A stretch of 64,000 nucleotides of DNA from an uncultured Desulfuromonadales bacterium (GTDB taxonomy: Bacteria; Desulfobacterota; Desulfuromonadia; Desulfuromonadales; Geopsychrobacteraceae). The notes beneath the pieces are model-generated. The model saw nothing but the letters and a program-made list of their open reading frames with translations. It was not told the DNA's origin and did no database searches. The stretch lies in NCBI GenBank assembly GCA_947259685.1, contig CAMYNC010000005.1:34490-98489 (forward strand), written 5' to 3'. A program made the position numbers and the translations under genes. Of this stretch, positions 27,551 to 36,228 are shown one piece after another; position 1 is the stretch's first letter; each line of letters begins with the position of its first letter.

Positions 27551-27940
27551 ATGGCAGACAAGAATCTTGATGTGGTGTTTTATCAGCAGGACTGGGTGCG
27601 CACTGATTGGTCGTATGACCTGCAGGATGATCAACTGCAGGCATTTCTGCAAACCATGGCAGCTGAACTGGCTGAATTTGGCGTCACCCTGCGCAGCAGC
27701 AAGGAAGATTTCACTATTCAGATCAAAGGCTATGCGGATTTACTCAACAGTGTCCGTCTGCGTTTTCCTGCGGGAGGGTTGGGAAATCTCTGCCTTGGCC
27801 ATGTTATCGGTGCCAGTCCGAATAGAGACCTGCTGGAAGATCTGCGCCGTGGCATAAATCGTTTGGTTTTCGCTCCGGAAACAGTTGAGCCGGATGGCAG
27901 TGACAAGGTTGTCTGCCACAATTGCGGTTGCGGTTGTTGA
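27551..27940 (+). CDS. Hypothetical protein with CxxCxCxC tail
   Basis: 129 residues, starting 8 nt after the YciO-like gene. There is no signal peptide. The body has the landmarks FYQQDWVRTDWSYDL and LRFPAGGLGNLCLGHVIG. The protein ends in VCHNCGCGC, a C-x2-C-x-C-x-C cluster that looks like a metal or Fe-S/thiol site on a flexible tail. I do not recognise the family. A bidirectional terminator follows. Confidence 0.7.
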   Translation: MADKNLDVVFYQQDWVRTDWSYDLQDDQLQAFLQTMAAELAEFGVTLRSSKEDFTIQIKGYADLLNSVRLRFPAGGLGNLCLGHVIGASPNRDLLEDLRRGINRLVFAPETVEPDGSDKVVCHNCGCGC

Positions 27941-28013
27941 TCGCTTTAAGCTTCTGACTGGTAAAATTATTCAGTGCATTTGCATTGACGGCTGCCTCAC
28001 CGATTAATACTTA

Positions 28014-28048
28014 AAAAGCCTGACTCAATTTTCCTAAGTCAGGCTTTT
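28014..28048. terminator. Bidirectional terminator between convergent operons
   Basis: AAAAGCCTGACT and AGTCAGGCTTTT form a perfect 12-bp stem with an 11-nt loop. T-runs lie on both strands, so it can end the plus-strand dut-side operon and the minus-strand pilT operon. Confidence 0.9.
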
Positions 28049-28074
28049 CTCATTCTCAACGACAATGAACCACC

Positions 28075-29145
28075 TCAGGTGAAAGTCAGCTTGCGCTCCA
28101 AATCCATAGATCCGGAAATCCGTTTCGCCTCTTTAACCGTGATAATGTTTTTCTTGCACAGCTCAATCAGAGCCTGGTCCATCGACTGCATCTGGTACTG
28201 AGCGCTGCCTTTCTCAATATGCCCCTTAATCTCATCCAAATTGCCTTCGCGGATGCAGGCCTGAATAGTCGTTGTCGAGCGCATCACTTCAACCACCGGG
28301 ATGATGCTCTCTCCGGCTTTATCTTCTATCAGGCGTAAGGAAACGGTGGCCACCAAAATATCGGCCAGTCGTTGCCTGGCAATTTCTTGAGATTCAGGTG
28401 GAAAGTGTCCGAGCAGCCGGTTGATCGTTGATGCGGCATTCTGAGTGTGGAGGGTAGAGAAGACCAGGTGGCCGGTTTCGGAGGCCTTGATGCAGGCATC
28501 GATGGTTTCCAGATCACGCATTTCACCGACCATAATCACATCCGGGTCCATGCGCAAAGACGCTTTTAAGGCGCTACCGAAGTCATCGGTGTCGATGCCG
28601 ACTTCCCGCTGTACGATACAGCTCTTTCGTGACGAAAACAAAAACTCGATCGGATCCTCGATGGTGATGATGTTGTAGGCATATTTTTCATTAATATGGT
28701 TGATCATCGAAGCCAGGGTGGTCGATTTACCGTTCCCGGTCGGGCCGGTGACCAGCACCAGCCCGTTGGGGGCTTTAACGATTTCTGTCAATACCTCAGG
28801 CAGCTTCAGATCTTTAAAGGTTCCGATCTCTGGGGGGATGACCCGCATGACGATACCGATATTGCCCCTTTGGCGGAAAATACTGACCCGGAAACGGCCG
28901 CGATTGTCAGGCAAAGAGTAGGCCGCATCGAATTCCTTAAAATCTTCCGGCAACTCGCGGCTATTATGCTCCATAATGGTGGCCGCAATATATTCGGTGT
29001 CCTGCGGTCGCAGATTGTTTAGTTTCGAACGTAACAACTGGCCATGGGCACGAAAAAAAGGTGGATTGTCGACTTCGAAATGTACATCAGAAACCCGTTT
29101 AGCGAAGGCGATTTCGAGGATTTGTTGCAAAGTTTTATTGTCCAT
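28075..29145 (-). CDS. pilT: Type IV pilus retraction ATPase, PilT/PilU family
   Basis: 356 residues. The N-terminal PAS-like domain (SDVHFEVDNPPFFRAHGQL) is followed by a secretion ATPase domain. This has Walker A GPTGNGKSTT (about residue 134), an Asp box (TIEDPIEFL), Walker B DPDVIMVGEMRD and a His box (GHLVFSTLHT). The hexamer powers pilus retraction. The genome probably has several PilT paralogues; whether this is PilT or PilU in function cannot be told. It sits 17 nt downstream of the DUF4388 gene. Confidence 0.9.
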   Translation of the reverse strand: MDNKTLQQILEIAFAKRVSDVHFEVDNPPFFRAHGQLLRSKLNNLRPQDTEYIAATIMEHNSRELPEDFKEFDAAYSLPDNRGRFRVSIFRQRGNIGIVMRVIPPEIGTFKDLKLPEVLTEIVKAPNGLVLVTGPTGNGKSTTLASMINHINEKYAYNIITIEDPIEFLFSSRKSCIVQREVGIDTDDFGSALKASLRMDPDVIMVGEMRDLETIDACIKASETGHLVFSTLHTQNAASTINRLLGHFPPESQEIARQRLADILVATVSLRLIEDKAGESIIPVVEVMRSTTTIQACIREGNLDEIKGHIEKGSAQYQMQSMDQALIELCKKNIITVKEAKRISGSMDLERKLTFT

Positions 29146-29162
29146 ACTGGCCCCTGGTGTGG

Positions 29163-30974
29163 TTATTTTTCGCTTGAAGTTTTGTCCAATTGTTTACGGT
29201 AAAGAGCATTTTCAATCGTCAGACTGGCCTGCTGGGCGAAGAAATCGAGATAATCTATGGGAATCCGAGCCGCCGGTCGCGCGCCAAAATCCGCATAGGT
29301 GATGGTGACCACACGGTCATTTCCGACCAGTGGCAATAAAAGGATCTGGTTCTCGCGTGGCAAGCCGATTTCAGCGAGCAGGTTATCGGTCAGTTGTTGA
29401 TCGTCGTTTGCTCCAAAAAAAATCTCCCGGTTGCTGCATGCCCTGTCCAGCAGAGAGTCAGCCAGGCGCTGAAACCTGAATTGCAGCGGCGGTGAAGGGC
29501 CAGAAAGCTTATCGGCCTGAAGACCGATGCTTCGTTCGGCGATAAAATCGTTCTTGCTGACGACCAGAGTGAGCGAGCGGTCGAAAAACTGAGCAACAAA
29601 CCGCAGCACCGCCAGAGAGATCTCCGGTGCAAATTTGATCCCTTTCAATTCGGCCAGGGCATCGCGTAATTGAGCAAACTGCTGTTGTCGCTCCTGGTTA
29701 AAGCAGCCTTGAATATACGCTTGCAATGCCCTGAGAAATTCGATCGCATTCTCAGCATAGGAGGTCTGATGATCATCATACCCAGGTCGCGGGAATACGG
29801 TTCTGACTCCATCACCCAATGACTGAAGAGAAAAAACGTATTCATCTGCTGAGACCAGTTGAATGATTGATGCTTGAGGAAATTCAGCACGAATTTGCTG
29901 ACGGGTCGTTCTAAGTTTTGTCGCGTTGAAGGTCTCGCTGGAAGAGTCAGGTTTATCGAATATCAGCAGGGGCTGAAGGTGTTTCTGTAGCGCTTTCTCC
30001 AGCAGAATGCCTAAATCCTGCCTATCTGAGGTGGTAAAAACCATGATCCCTTCGCGTTTGCAGACGGTCATCACCGCATGCTGAAGAAATTCATCGCTGG
30101 CGTACATGATCACTGCCTGCGATTGAGTGGCTGCTTTCAGAGTCATCTCATCTGCGAGACGCGGAGAGGACAGCTCAGACAAATAGTGGATCAGCTGTCC
30201 TTGGCTTTCTGTGCCTAACCCAGGGAGGTTTTTGCTGATAATCTGGCGATGGATGTCGGTCGGGTCAAAGGCGTTCAAGGTTTCAAAACAGCGGGGTTTT
30301 TTCCGTTCGATTTTATCCAGATCGGCCAAGCCAAGCATTTCATCAGAAAGCACCAGCTCCGGTACTTCTTCTCGGTCTTGCTGGTCGGTTGTTTCCTCAG
30401 GAGCGGCGGGGGGCTCGGTCAGCGGTTCATCGACAATCGAGATTTCCCCAGCGTGCACCTTTTCATCGTAAATCCGTAGCGCATCAAGCAGGATCATTTG
30501 CGAATCAAAGGTGACTTCCTGCTGCAGCTGTTCCGGCAAATAGCGGTAATCATCCGTGACGTTAATACTGTCGACGTCAAGGGAGAATATGCCGCGAGCC
30601 CAACTGATCATCTCGACCACGGTCATTTCGATCAGGGTTTCAAGAGCCTTAAAGGCGACCTCTTTCGATATGCCGCAATGTTCCAGCAGCGTAGCAATCA
30701 ACGGTTTACGATTTTCCCCGGCAGACTTTTGCGCAGCCAAGGCTTTATCTAGATCGGCCTCACTGATGATCTTAGCGTCGAGAAGTATCTGACCGATACG
30801 GAATTTTTCGTTAGAGTGGCTGGCGCCGACAATGTAGCCCTGATCAAAAACCAGTTGGCCTTCACCTTTACGGCTGTAAACGTAAAGGGTGCCCGACTTT
30901 CTGGTCGTATTGATCAGTTGAATAACATCAACAATTGGTAAATGTTCAAGCTCACCGGTCAAGGGCATCGGCAA
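29163..30974 (-). CDS. DUF4388-domain protein, probable motility/signalling regulator
   Basis: 603 residues with no signal peptide. The N-terminal DUF4388 domain (GELEHLPIVDVIQLINTTRKSG through about residue 100) is often seen in deltaproteobacterial signalling proteins. The central part (about 250-400) resembles a degenerate receiver-like region (LLIFDKPDSSSE). The C-terminal part (about 420-595) looks GAF-like (LAVLRFVAQFFDRSLTLVV ... ILLLPLVGNDRVV). It probably forms an operon with pilT, which suggests a link to pilus control. The exact role is unknown. Confidence 0.7.
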   Translation of the reverse strand: MPMPLTGELEHLPIVDVIQLINTTRKSGTLYVYSRKGEGQLVFDQGYIVGASHSNEKFRIGQILLDAKIISEADLDKALAAQKSAGENRKPLIATLLEHCGISKEVAFKALETLIEMTVVEMISWARGIFSLDVDSINVTDDYRYLPEQLQQEVTFDSQMILLDALRIYDEKVHAGEISIVDEPLTEPPAAPEETTDQQDREEVPELVLSDEMLGLADLDKIERKKPRCFETLNAFDPTDIHRQIISKNLPGLGTESQGQLIHYLSELSSPRLADEMTLKAATQSQAVIMYASDEFLQHAVMTVCKREGIMVFTTSDRQDLGILLEKALQKHLQPLLIFDKPDSSSETFNATKLRTTRQQIRAEFPQASIIQLVSADEYVFSLQSLGDGVRTVFPRPGYDDHQTSYAENAIEFLRALQAYIQGCFNQERQQQFAQLRDALAELKGIKFAPEISLAVLRFVAQFFDRSLTLVVSKNDFIAERSIGLQADKLSGPSPPLQFRFQRLADSLLDRACSNREIFFGANDDQQLTDNLLAEIGLPRENQILLLPLVGNDRVVTITYADFGARPAARIPIDYLDFFAQQASLTIENALYRKQLDKTSSEK

Positions 30975-31109
30975 GATTCCTTTCTACTGCAGCAGCTAAG
31001 GTCGAACAATGTCTCTGCAGAGACAGTAGGGATGGTAAGTTTTCAGTGAATGTTAAACGACATTAAAGCTTAAATCTGGGTGAAAATTCAAGTAATTTTA
31101 ACGAAATTA

Positions 31110-31124
31110 TGAGAATAATTATTA
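31110..31124. promoter_or_regulatory. Fur-box-like sequence upstream of DUF4388 gene
   Basis: TGAGAATAATTATTA matches the 7-1-7 Fur consensus (TGATAAT-n-ATTATCA) at 12 of 14 positions. It lies about 135 bp upstream of the DUF4388 start in AT-rich sequence, so a chance match is likely enough to be considered. Confidence 0.3.
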
Positions 31125-31175
31125 ATATAAGCGAGAGGGACTCTCGCGAAGGCAGGATGAGGCAGAACGTCGATA

Positions 31176-31206
31176 CAAAAAAAGCCCGACCAAAAAGGCC
31201 GGACTT
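31176..31206 (-). terminator. Terminator of secG-tRNA-Leu
   Basis: On the minus strand AGTCCGGCC and GGTCGGGCT form a 9-bp stem (two G-U pairs) with a T5 loop, followed by seven T residues. It lies just downstream of the tRNA 3' end. Confidence 0.85.
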
Positions 31207-31215
31207 CTTTTTAAC

Positions 31216-31302
31216 TGGTGCCGAAGGCGAGACTCGAACTCGCACGAGCAATTGCCCACCACCCCCTCAAGATGGCGTGTCTACCAGTTCCACCACTTCG
31301 GC
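31216..31302 (-). tRNA. tRNA-Leu(GAG)
   Basis: An 87-nt cloverleaf on the minus strand. The acceptor GCCGAAG pairs with CTTCGGC. There is a D arm, an anticodon stem CCATC/GGTGG with loop TTGAGGG (anticodon GAG at 31266-31268), a long class II variable arm, and T arm GCGAG/CTCGC with TTCGAGT. The CCA end is encoded. It decodes CUC/CUU leucine codons. Its 5' half overlaps the end of secG. Confidence 0.95.
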
Positions 31303-31638
31303 GAACGGCTTGGGTGCGGGAGCTTCTGCTGGGGCTGCGGGAGCCGCCGGTGCCTGAGTGGTCGCTGCCGGGGCTGCAACGCTGCTCGGCATAATGCTTT
31401 GCGACGCGGGGGAACCATAGAAGTAGGCCAGGGTCAGGCTGGTCAACATGAAGATGACGGCGGCTCCGGCGGTCACTTTGCCCATGAAATTAGCGCCACC
31501 ACCGGCACCGAAGATGGTCTGGCTGGAACCAGCACCGAAAGAGGCACCGACTTCGGCACCTTTACCCATTTGCAGCAGGACGATGATAATCAGGGCGATG
31601 CAAACGACGACGTGCAGGAAAATAAGAAATGCAGTCAT
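31267..31638 (-). CDS. secG: Protein translocase subunit SecG, tail overlapping tRNA-Leu
   Basis: 123 residues. Two membrane helices (about residues 3-22 and 52-72) flank the conserved loop LQMGKGAEVGASFGAGSSQTIFG. An Ala/Pro-rich tail follows. The last 12 residues (FAEVVELVDTPS region) are encoded by the 5' half of the tRNA-Leu gene and the TGA stop falls in the anticodon loop. SecG assists SecYE in protein export. The start ATG at 31638 is preceded by AAAGGAGAC. In E. coli secG also precedes a tRNA-Leu(GAG) gene. Confidence 0.93.
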   Translation of the reverse strand: MTAFLIFLHVVVCIALIIIVLLQMGKGAEVGASFGAGSSQTIFGAGGGANFMGKVTAGAAVIFMLTSLTLAYFYGSPASQSIMPSSVAAPAATTQAPAAPAAPAEAPAPKPFAEVVELVDTPS

Positions 31639-31778
31639 GCGTAAAAGTCTCCTTTAACAGTAATCAGTTTCAGAACCGCAGAAAAGTAGCACAGAACGTG
31701 AAGATTGCAAAGAAAATTTCCGTCTGAATCTGTGGTTTAACTGAATTCCTGTGGCAAACACTTCCCGATGCAGATTCA

Positions 31779-31806
31779 ATAAAAAGGCCGCCCCGGAAGG
31801 ACGGCC
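31779..31806 (-). terminator. Terminator of glucan phosphorylase gene
   Basis: On the minus strand GGCCGTCC pairs with the GGGCGGCC arm (about 8 bp) around a short loop, and TTTTT follows. It begins about 25 nt after the stop codon. Confidence 0.8.
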
Positions 31807-31831
31807 AGCAGATCTGATTTACAGTTTCCGT

Positions 31832-33544
31832 TTACCTGATATAGGCCTCGGTCACGTAGCGGCGCATCATGACGTGGGTATTGAAATAGTAAGCGTTTTT
31901 GCCGATGGCATTCTTCATCACATTAATCCAACCGTCACGGTCGTTGTAATAGAGGGGGATGATAACCTTTTCGAGCTTTTGGTACATGTCCTCAAGGTCT
32001 TCGTTGTCACGACCGAGTTCTTGGTCACTATCGGTCGGAGGCGGACCGATCGACCAGCCGGTGACGCCTTCAATATGCCCCTCGATCCACCAGCCATCAA
32101 GCACGATGAAGGTTGGTACGCCGTTTAAAGCGGCTTTCATGCCGCTGGTGCCGGAGGCTTCAAGTGGCCGCATCGGGTTGTTCAGCCAGATATCGACCCC
32201 TGGAATAAAGCGCGAGGCAACATCCATATTGTAGTTTTCCAGGTAAACCAGGTCGATCTTGCCTTTCATGGCATCGGCTTGCTGGATGATCCGCTGAATA
32301 ACCTGTTTGCCGCCTTCGTCCTTCGGGTGCGCCTTGCCGCCAAAAATAAACTGCAATTTCCCTTCGCCGATCTCAAGTAGACGCTCCATGTCGCTAAAAA
32401 TCAGATCGCCACGTTTGTAGGTCGCTGCCCGCCGGGCAAAACCGATGGTCAGCAGCTCAGGATTCAGCTCTTTGCCGGTTTTCTCTTTCACATATTGGAG
32501 GAACAGTGCCTTGGCTCCGCAATGGGTTTCCCAGATCTCTTCGTTGGGGATGTTATCGACCCGCACCAGCAGCTCTGGTTCGTTGGCCCAGCCGGGGAGA
32601 TATTGGTCAAATAAATTCACAAAGAATGGCGAACACCAGGTGAAAGGATGGATACCATTGGTGATGGCATGAATCACAAAGCCCGGAAACAGGTTCTGTG
32701 AGACTTCGCCGTGCCGTTTGGCGACACCGTTGATATAATTACTCAGGCTCAGCGCCAGCATAGTCATGTTAAGGTTGTCTTCGCCGGAAAGTTCTTTGAG
32801 CAGGTTCAAAGGAACTTCTGGGGGCATGGTCCGTTCCACGAGGTCGTAGGGAAAGCGATCATGCCCGGCTTCGACCGGGGTGTGGGTGGTAAAAACGCAT
32901 TGTTCCATGACTTTCTGGGTGTTCCAGGAACTTCGTTCGTCCCAGGTCTCTTCCAGCGGCAGACGGGCGTTGTTCAGCAACTCGACGGTCAGCAGGCTGG
33001 CGTGCCCTTCGTTCATATGATACTTCTTGATGGTGAAATTCAAGCTGCGCAGAATTCTCGCACCACCGATTCCAAGCACAATTTCCTGCTTCAAACGCAG
33101 CTCTAGACCGCCACCATAGAGGTGATCGGTGATGGTGCGATCTTCATTGTGATTACCCGGAATATCGGTATCAAGAAACAGGATCGGCACTTCACCGCTG
33201 GTTGGGCTTTTGACATTGTACAACCAGGCTTGGATTTTGACATCACGTTCACCGATGGTGACCAGGGTTTTTGTCGGCAATAGTTCCATGTGCTTTTCCG
33301 GCAACCAAGGCACGTCAGACTCCTGTTGCCAGCCATCCGGACTAAAGTGCTGCGTGAAGTAGCCTTTCCGATGCAGCAGAGTCACCGCGACCATGGGGAT
33401 CTTCAGATCGGCAGCGCTCTTGATGGTGTCACCGGCTAATACCCCCAATCCACCACTATAAGTGGGGATCTCTGCTTTCAGGCCGATTTCCATCGAAAAG
33501 TAGGCGATGCGTTGATCCTGGGTAAAGCGTTTCCAGTTTTCCAT
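31832..33544 (-). CDS. glgP: Short alpha-glucan (glycogen) phosphorylase
   Basis: 570 residues from the ATG at 33544, preferred because GGAGGA lies 9 nt upstream; an ATG at 33565 is in frame but precedes that site. GT35 features are AYFSMEIGLKAEIPTYSGGLGVLAGD, KKYHMNEGHASLL, the RRAATYKRGDL region, and the PLP-lysine motif EASGTSGMKAALNG. The enzyme releases glucose-1-phosphate from alpha-1,4-glucan. At 570 residues it is much shorter than the roughly 800-residue classical enzyme and lacks the long N-terminal regulatory region. This matches the compact phosphorylase subfamily. Confidence 0.9.
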   Translation of the reverse strand: MENWKRFTQDQRIAYFSMEIGLKAEIPTYSGGLGVLAGDTIKSAADLKIPMVAVTLLHRKGYFTQHFSPDGWQQESDVPWLPEKHMELLPTKTLVTIGERDVKIQAWLYNVKSPTSGEVPILFLDTDIPGNHNEDRTITDHLYGGGLELRLKQEIVLGIGGARILRSLNFTIKKYHMNEGHASLLTVELLNNARLPLEETWDERSSWNTQKVMEQCVFTTHTPVEAGHDRFPYDLVERTMPPEVPLNLLKELSGEDNLNMTMLALSLSNYINGVAKRHGEVSQNLFPGFVIHAITNGIHPFTWCSPFFVNLFDQYLPGWANEPELLVRVDNIPNEEIWETHCGAKALFLQYVKEKTGKELNPELLTIGFARRAATYKRGDLIFSDMERLLEIGEGKLQFIFGGKAHPKDEGGKQVIQRIIQQADAMKGKIDLVYLENYNMDVASRFIPGVDIWLNNPMRPLEASGTSGMKAALNGVPTFIVLDGWWIEGHIEGVTGWSIGPPPTDSDQELGRDNEDLEDMYQKLEKVIIPLYYNDRDGWINVMKNAIGKNAYYFNTHVMMRRYVTEAYIR

Positions 33545-33704
33545 CCCTTTGGTTCCTCCTGACATCTTGTATGAAGATATTTTAGTCTAGCAGACCGATA
33601 CTGATCTGCACGGGCCGCATCGTGAATTAATGCTTGAAAAAGTATGGCCAGTGTGGGAACTATTAAAATTGTTTTGGGTCCGATAAATTCTTGGGGTTAT
33701 TTCT

Positions 33705-35375
33705 ATGTATCTTAAGCTGTTCGGCTTCACTGAGAAGCCGTTCCACATCACACCGAATCCGCGTTTCATCTTTTTAAGTAAGAATCATAAAGAGGCCTTC
33801 GCCCACCTGCTGTTCGGAATTCAGCAGCGGGTGGGATTTATGTCACTGACCGGGGAGGTTGGTACTGGCAAAACGACCGTCTTAAGAACTCTGCTTGAAC
33901 AGTTGGGAGAAGAGGATTATCGGGTTGCGCTGATCTTTAATCCTTGTTTAAGCGCTTTGGAGTTGATGGAGTCCATTCATCGCGAATTCGGTATCGATGT
34001 TGATTTCAAACAGGCCAACCTGGTTGAACTGTTCGACAGCTTAAACCGGTTTCTGTTGCGCCAGCGAGAGGCCGGAAGAACGGTGGTACTGGTCATCGAT
34101 GAGGCTCAGAACCTGGCCCCCGAGGTTCTTGAGCAGCTGCGATTACTCTCCAATCTGGAAACCGAAACTGAAAAGTTGATCCAGATGATACTGGTTGGTC
34201 AGCCGGAAATGGATGCAGTTCTGCAACGTAATGATTTGCGCCAGTTGCGGCAACGGTTAGTGGTGCGTTATCAATTGCAGCCGATGGATGAAGAAGATAG
34301 CTGTGAATATGTTCAGCACCGTCTCAAGGTTGCAGGCTGGCAGGCCGGAGAGTTGTTTTCCGCTAAAGCCCTGAAGACAATCTATCGCAAGACAAGAGGA
34401 ACCCCCAGGCTGATTAATATTTTATGCGATCGGGCGCTGCTCGTGGCCTATGGCCATGATGCCCGCTCGGTTTCACACCATGATATCCAGCTGGCACAAA
34501 AAGAGCTATCCAAGCAGGAGCCGCTGGTCCAGCGGAATGATTGGCCCGCTCTGCTGTTACTGCTCCTTATTCTGATGGCCGGGCTCGCTGGCTGGTTGCT
34601 AGCCCCTTCAGATCAGCCCCTGGCAAAGAACCAACCGCCGCCAGCGCCGTTAGCCAGTCCAGCCAGTCCAGAGAATACAGCAGAGGCCAGAGTCCAGTTT
34701 CCGGAACGCCCGGATCAGCAAGTTGTTATGGCTTTACAGCAGGCAGTTGCTGCCATCTCGCCTGAGCAAACAGCCGAGCAAGCGGTGGCTGCGGTGGCGG
34801 GTGCTTGGGGGCGATCACTGAGCAGGACAGCGACTGGCGTACGGACTAGCAATGATCTGCAAAGGGTTCTGCGGCGCAATGGGTTTGCGATTGCCGATTA
34901 TCAGGGCAATGCCGATTTGCTCTTGCAGGCGGATGCGCCAGTCATCCTCGAACTGGTCCTGCCGAATGTGGCCGGAAAGCGTTTTCTTGCGGTTATCGGT
35001 TTCGATGGCGCCAGCGTTCTTCTCGAGCCGGCAATCTCGGCCAGCGGCTGGGTCAATTTGCCGGAACTGCAGCAGGTCTGGTTCGGCAGGGCTTATTTGC
35101 CATATCTCAACCAGGCCGGAATCGGCCTGATCGACCGGCCTGGACAATCCGGCACATCGGTGGAGGCGCTGCAGCAATTACTGCAGCGAATTGATGGCAC
35201 TTTTACCCTGCTAAACGGTATTTACGATGCATCGACTATTGAAACAGTTACTCGTTTTCAGCGTCAACACCAGCTGACCCCGGACGGTCGGGTCGGTTCT
35301 CAAACTCTCTTCTGGCTTTATCGGGCGGCCGGGCAAGCCTTCCCGCGCCTGACGAGTGGAGAACGTGAAATATGA
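33705..35375 (+). CDS. gspA: GspA/ExeA-like ATPase with peptidoglycan-binding domain
   Basis: 556 residues. The N-terminal AAA+ domain starts with MYLKLFGFTEKPFHITPNP. Walker A is GEVGTGKTT and Walker B is VLVIDEAQN. A single membrane helix (about residues 283-300, LLLLLLILMAGLAGWLL) separates this from a periplasmic part. That part has a peptidase C39-like fold region (about 375-460, NDLQRVLRRNGFAIADYQG) and a PG_binding_1 domain (about 490-545, TRFQRQHQLTPDGRVG). In Aeromonas ExeA with ExeB helps insert the type II secretin through peptidoglycan. It overlaps the gspB-like gene by 4 nt. Confidence 0.92.
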   Translation: MYLKLFGFTEKPFHITPNPRFIFLSKNHKEAFAHLLFGIQQRVGFMSLTGEVGTGKTTVLRTLLEQLGEEDYRVALIFNPCLSALELMESIHREFGIDVDFKQANLVELFDSLNRFLLRQREAGRTVVLVIDEAQNLAPEVLEQLRLLSNLETETEKLIQMILVGQPEMDAVLQRNDLRQLRQRLVVRYQLQPMDEEDSCEYVQHRLKVAGWQAGELFSAKALKTIYRKTRGTPRLINILCDRALLVAYGHDARSVSHHDIQLAQKELSKQEPLVQRNDWPALLLLLLILMAGLAGWLLAPSDQPLAKNQPPPAPLASPASPENTAEARVQFPERPDQQVVMALQQAVAAISPEQTAEQAVAAVAGAWGRSLSRTATGVRTSNDLQRVLRRNGFAIADYQGNADLLLQADAPVILELVLPNVAGKRFLAVIGFDGASVLLEPAISASGWVNLPELQQVWFGRAYLPYLNQAGIGLIDRPGQSGTSVEALQQLLQRIDGTFTLLNGIYDASTIETVTRFQRQHQLTPDGRVGSQTLFWLYRAAGQAFPRLTSGEREI

Positions 35376-36103
35376 GTTCAATCCTTAAAGCTTTACGTCG
35401 ACTTGAGGATGATAAGTCCGCTCTGGGTGAGGGGAGTATTGATCTCGGCCGAGACATTTTAAAGCGTTCACAGCTGCCGCGGCGGGAACATCAGGGCGGC
35501 TGGTATCTGCTGCTTGGCGTGCTGGTGATATTCCTGGCCGCTGGCGTCTGGTGGTTTAGCTTGGAGAGTGCTCCCCCCATTGTGGAATCTTTATTGCCTA
35601 AAGAAACAATACCAAGCGCTGGAGAGCAACCAACTCCCGTCTCTGCCGCCGAAACGAGCTCGAATCCAGCAGTGCGGAGGGGAGCCCAGCCGGCCCCAAA
35701 AGAGCCAAGGCCCGTGGTTTATAAATCGCAATTGCCGGCAGATGGAATCGTCGTGGTAAAGACAGCCCCTGCAGTGAAGGCAGCCCCTGCAGTGAAGGCG
35801 ACCCCTGCGGTGAAGGCGACCCCTGCGGTGAAGACGACCCCTGCGGTGAAGACGACCCCTGCGGTGAAGACGACCCCTGTAGGGACGCCGGAGGCTTTGC
35901 CACTGGTTATTCCAGAGCTGCATATTGCAGAAATTGCCTATCATGCCGAGCCTCAGGCTCGTCTGGCGGTGATTAATGACCTGCCAGTGATGGAAGGGAC
36001 GATCATCGAAGGAGCCCGGGTGGTTGAGATTCTTCCTGACCGTGTGCGTTTTTCCCTGCAAGGAGTAAAATTTGATAAGTATTCCACAGCTGGGGACCCC
36101 TGA
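35372..36103 (+). CDS. gspB: GspB/ExeB-like secretion accessory protein
   Basis: 243 residues. The start MSSILKALRRLEDDK is characteristic of GspB proteins. One membrane helix (about residues 45-65, LLLGVLVIFLAAGVWWF) is followed by a Pro/Ala/Lys/Thr-rich periplasmic linker with seven six-residue repeats (PAVKTT type). The C-terminal GspB domain has HIAEIAYHAEPQARLAVIND and GARVVEILPDRVRFSLQG. It should act with the adjacent GspA-like ATPase. No other type II secretion genes are in the window. Confidence 0.9.
   Translation: MSSILKALRRLEDDKSALGEGSIDLGRDILKRSQLPRREHQGGWYLLLGVLVIFLAAGVWWFSLESAPPIVESLLPKETIPSAGEQPTPVSAAETSSNPAVRRGAQPAPKEPRPVVYKSQLPADGIVVVKTAPAVKAAPAVKATPAVKATPAVKTTPAVKTTPAVKTTPVGTPEALPLVIPELHIAEIAYHAEPQARLAVINDLPVMEGTIIEGARVVEILPDRVRFSLQGVKFDKYSTAGDP
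35757..35880 (+). repeat. 18-bp tandem repeat in gspB linker
   Basis: Seven 18-bp units related to CCCCTGCGGTGAAGACGA encode K-T/A-T/A-P-A-V. The last three full copies are identical, which suggests recent expansion. Units are in frame, so copy number changes alter linker length only. Confidence 0.9.
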
Positions 36104-36151
36104 CGCTCTAATTGTTGGCCTTAAATCATTAGTAATCATTTCATTTTTTGG

Positions 36152-36180
36152 TTGAAATACCCACTTTCTCAGCTTATAGT
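36152..36180 (+). promoter_or_regulatory. Sigma-70 promoter for hybrid histidine kinase
   Basis: TTGAAA (36152-36157), a 17-nt spacer and TATAGT (36175-36180), about 48 nt upstream of the kinase start. Both elements are close to consensus. Confidence 0.65.
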
Positions 36181-36228
36181 CAGGGGCTATTGTTTGTATG
36201 AATAAACACCAGCCGTTTGAGTTGACTC

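Noticed and set aside
31131..31147. Perfect 7-bp hairpin GCGAGAG-GGA-CTCTCGC
   Set aside because: It lies beyond the tRNA-Leu terminator with no T tract or gene nearby; no function can be argued.
35757..35880. Possible CRISPR array
   Set aside because: The repeats are contiguous 18-bp coding units without spacers. No CRISPR array was seen elsewhere.
35591..36139. Minus-strand frames with GRLHRR or SSPQG repeats
   Set aside because: They are the complement of the 18-bp gspB repeat and have no family resemblance.
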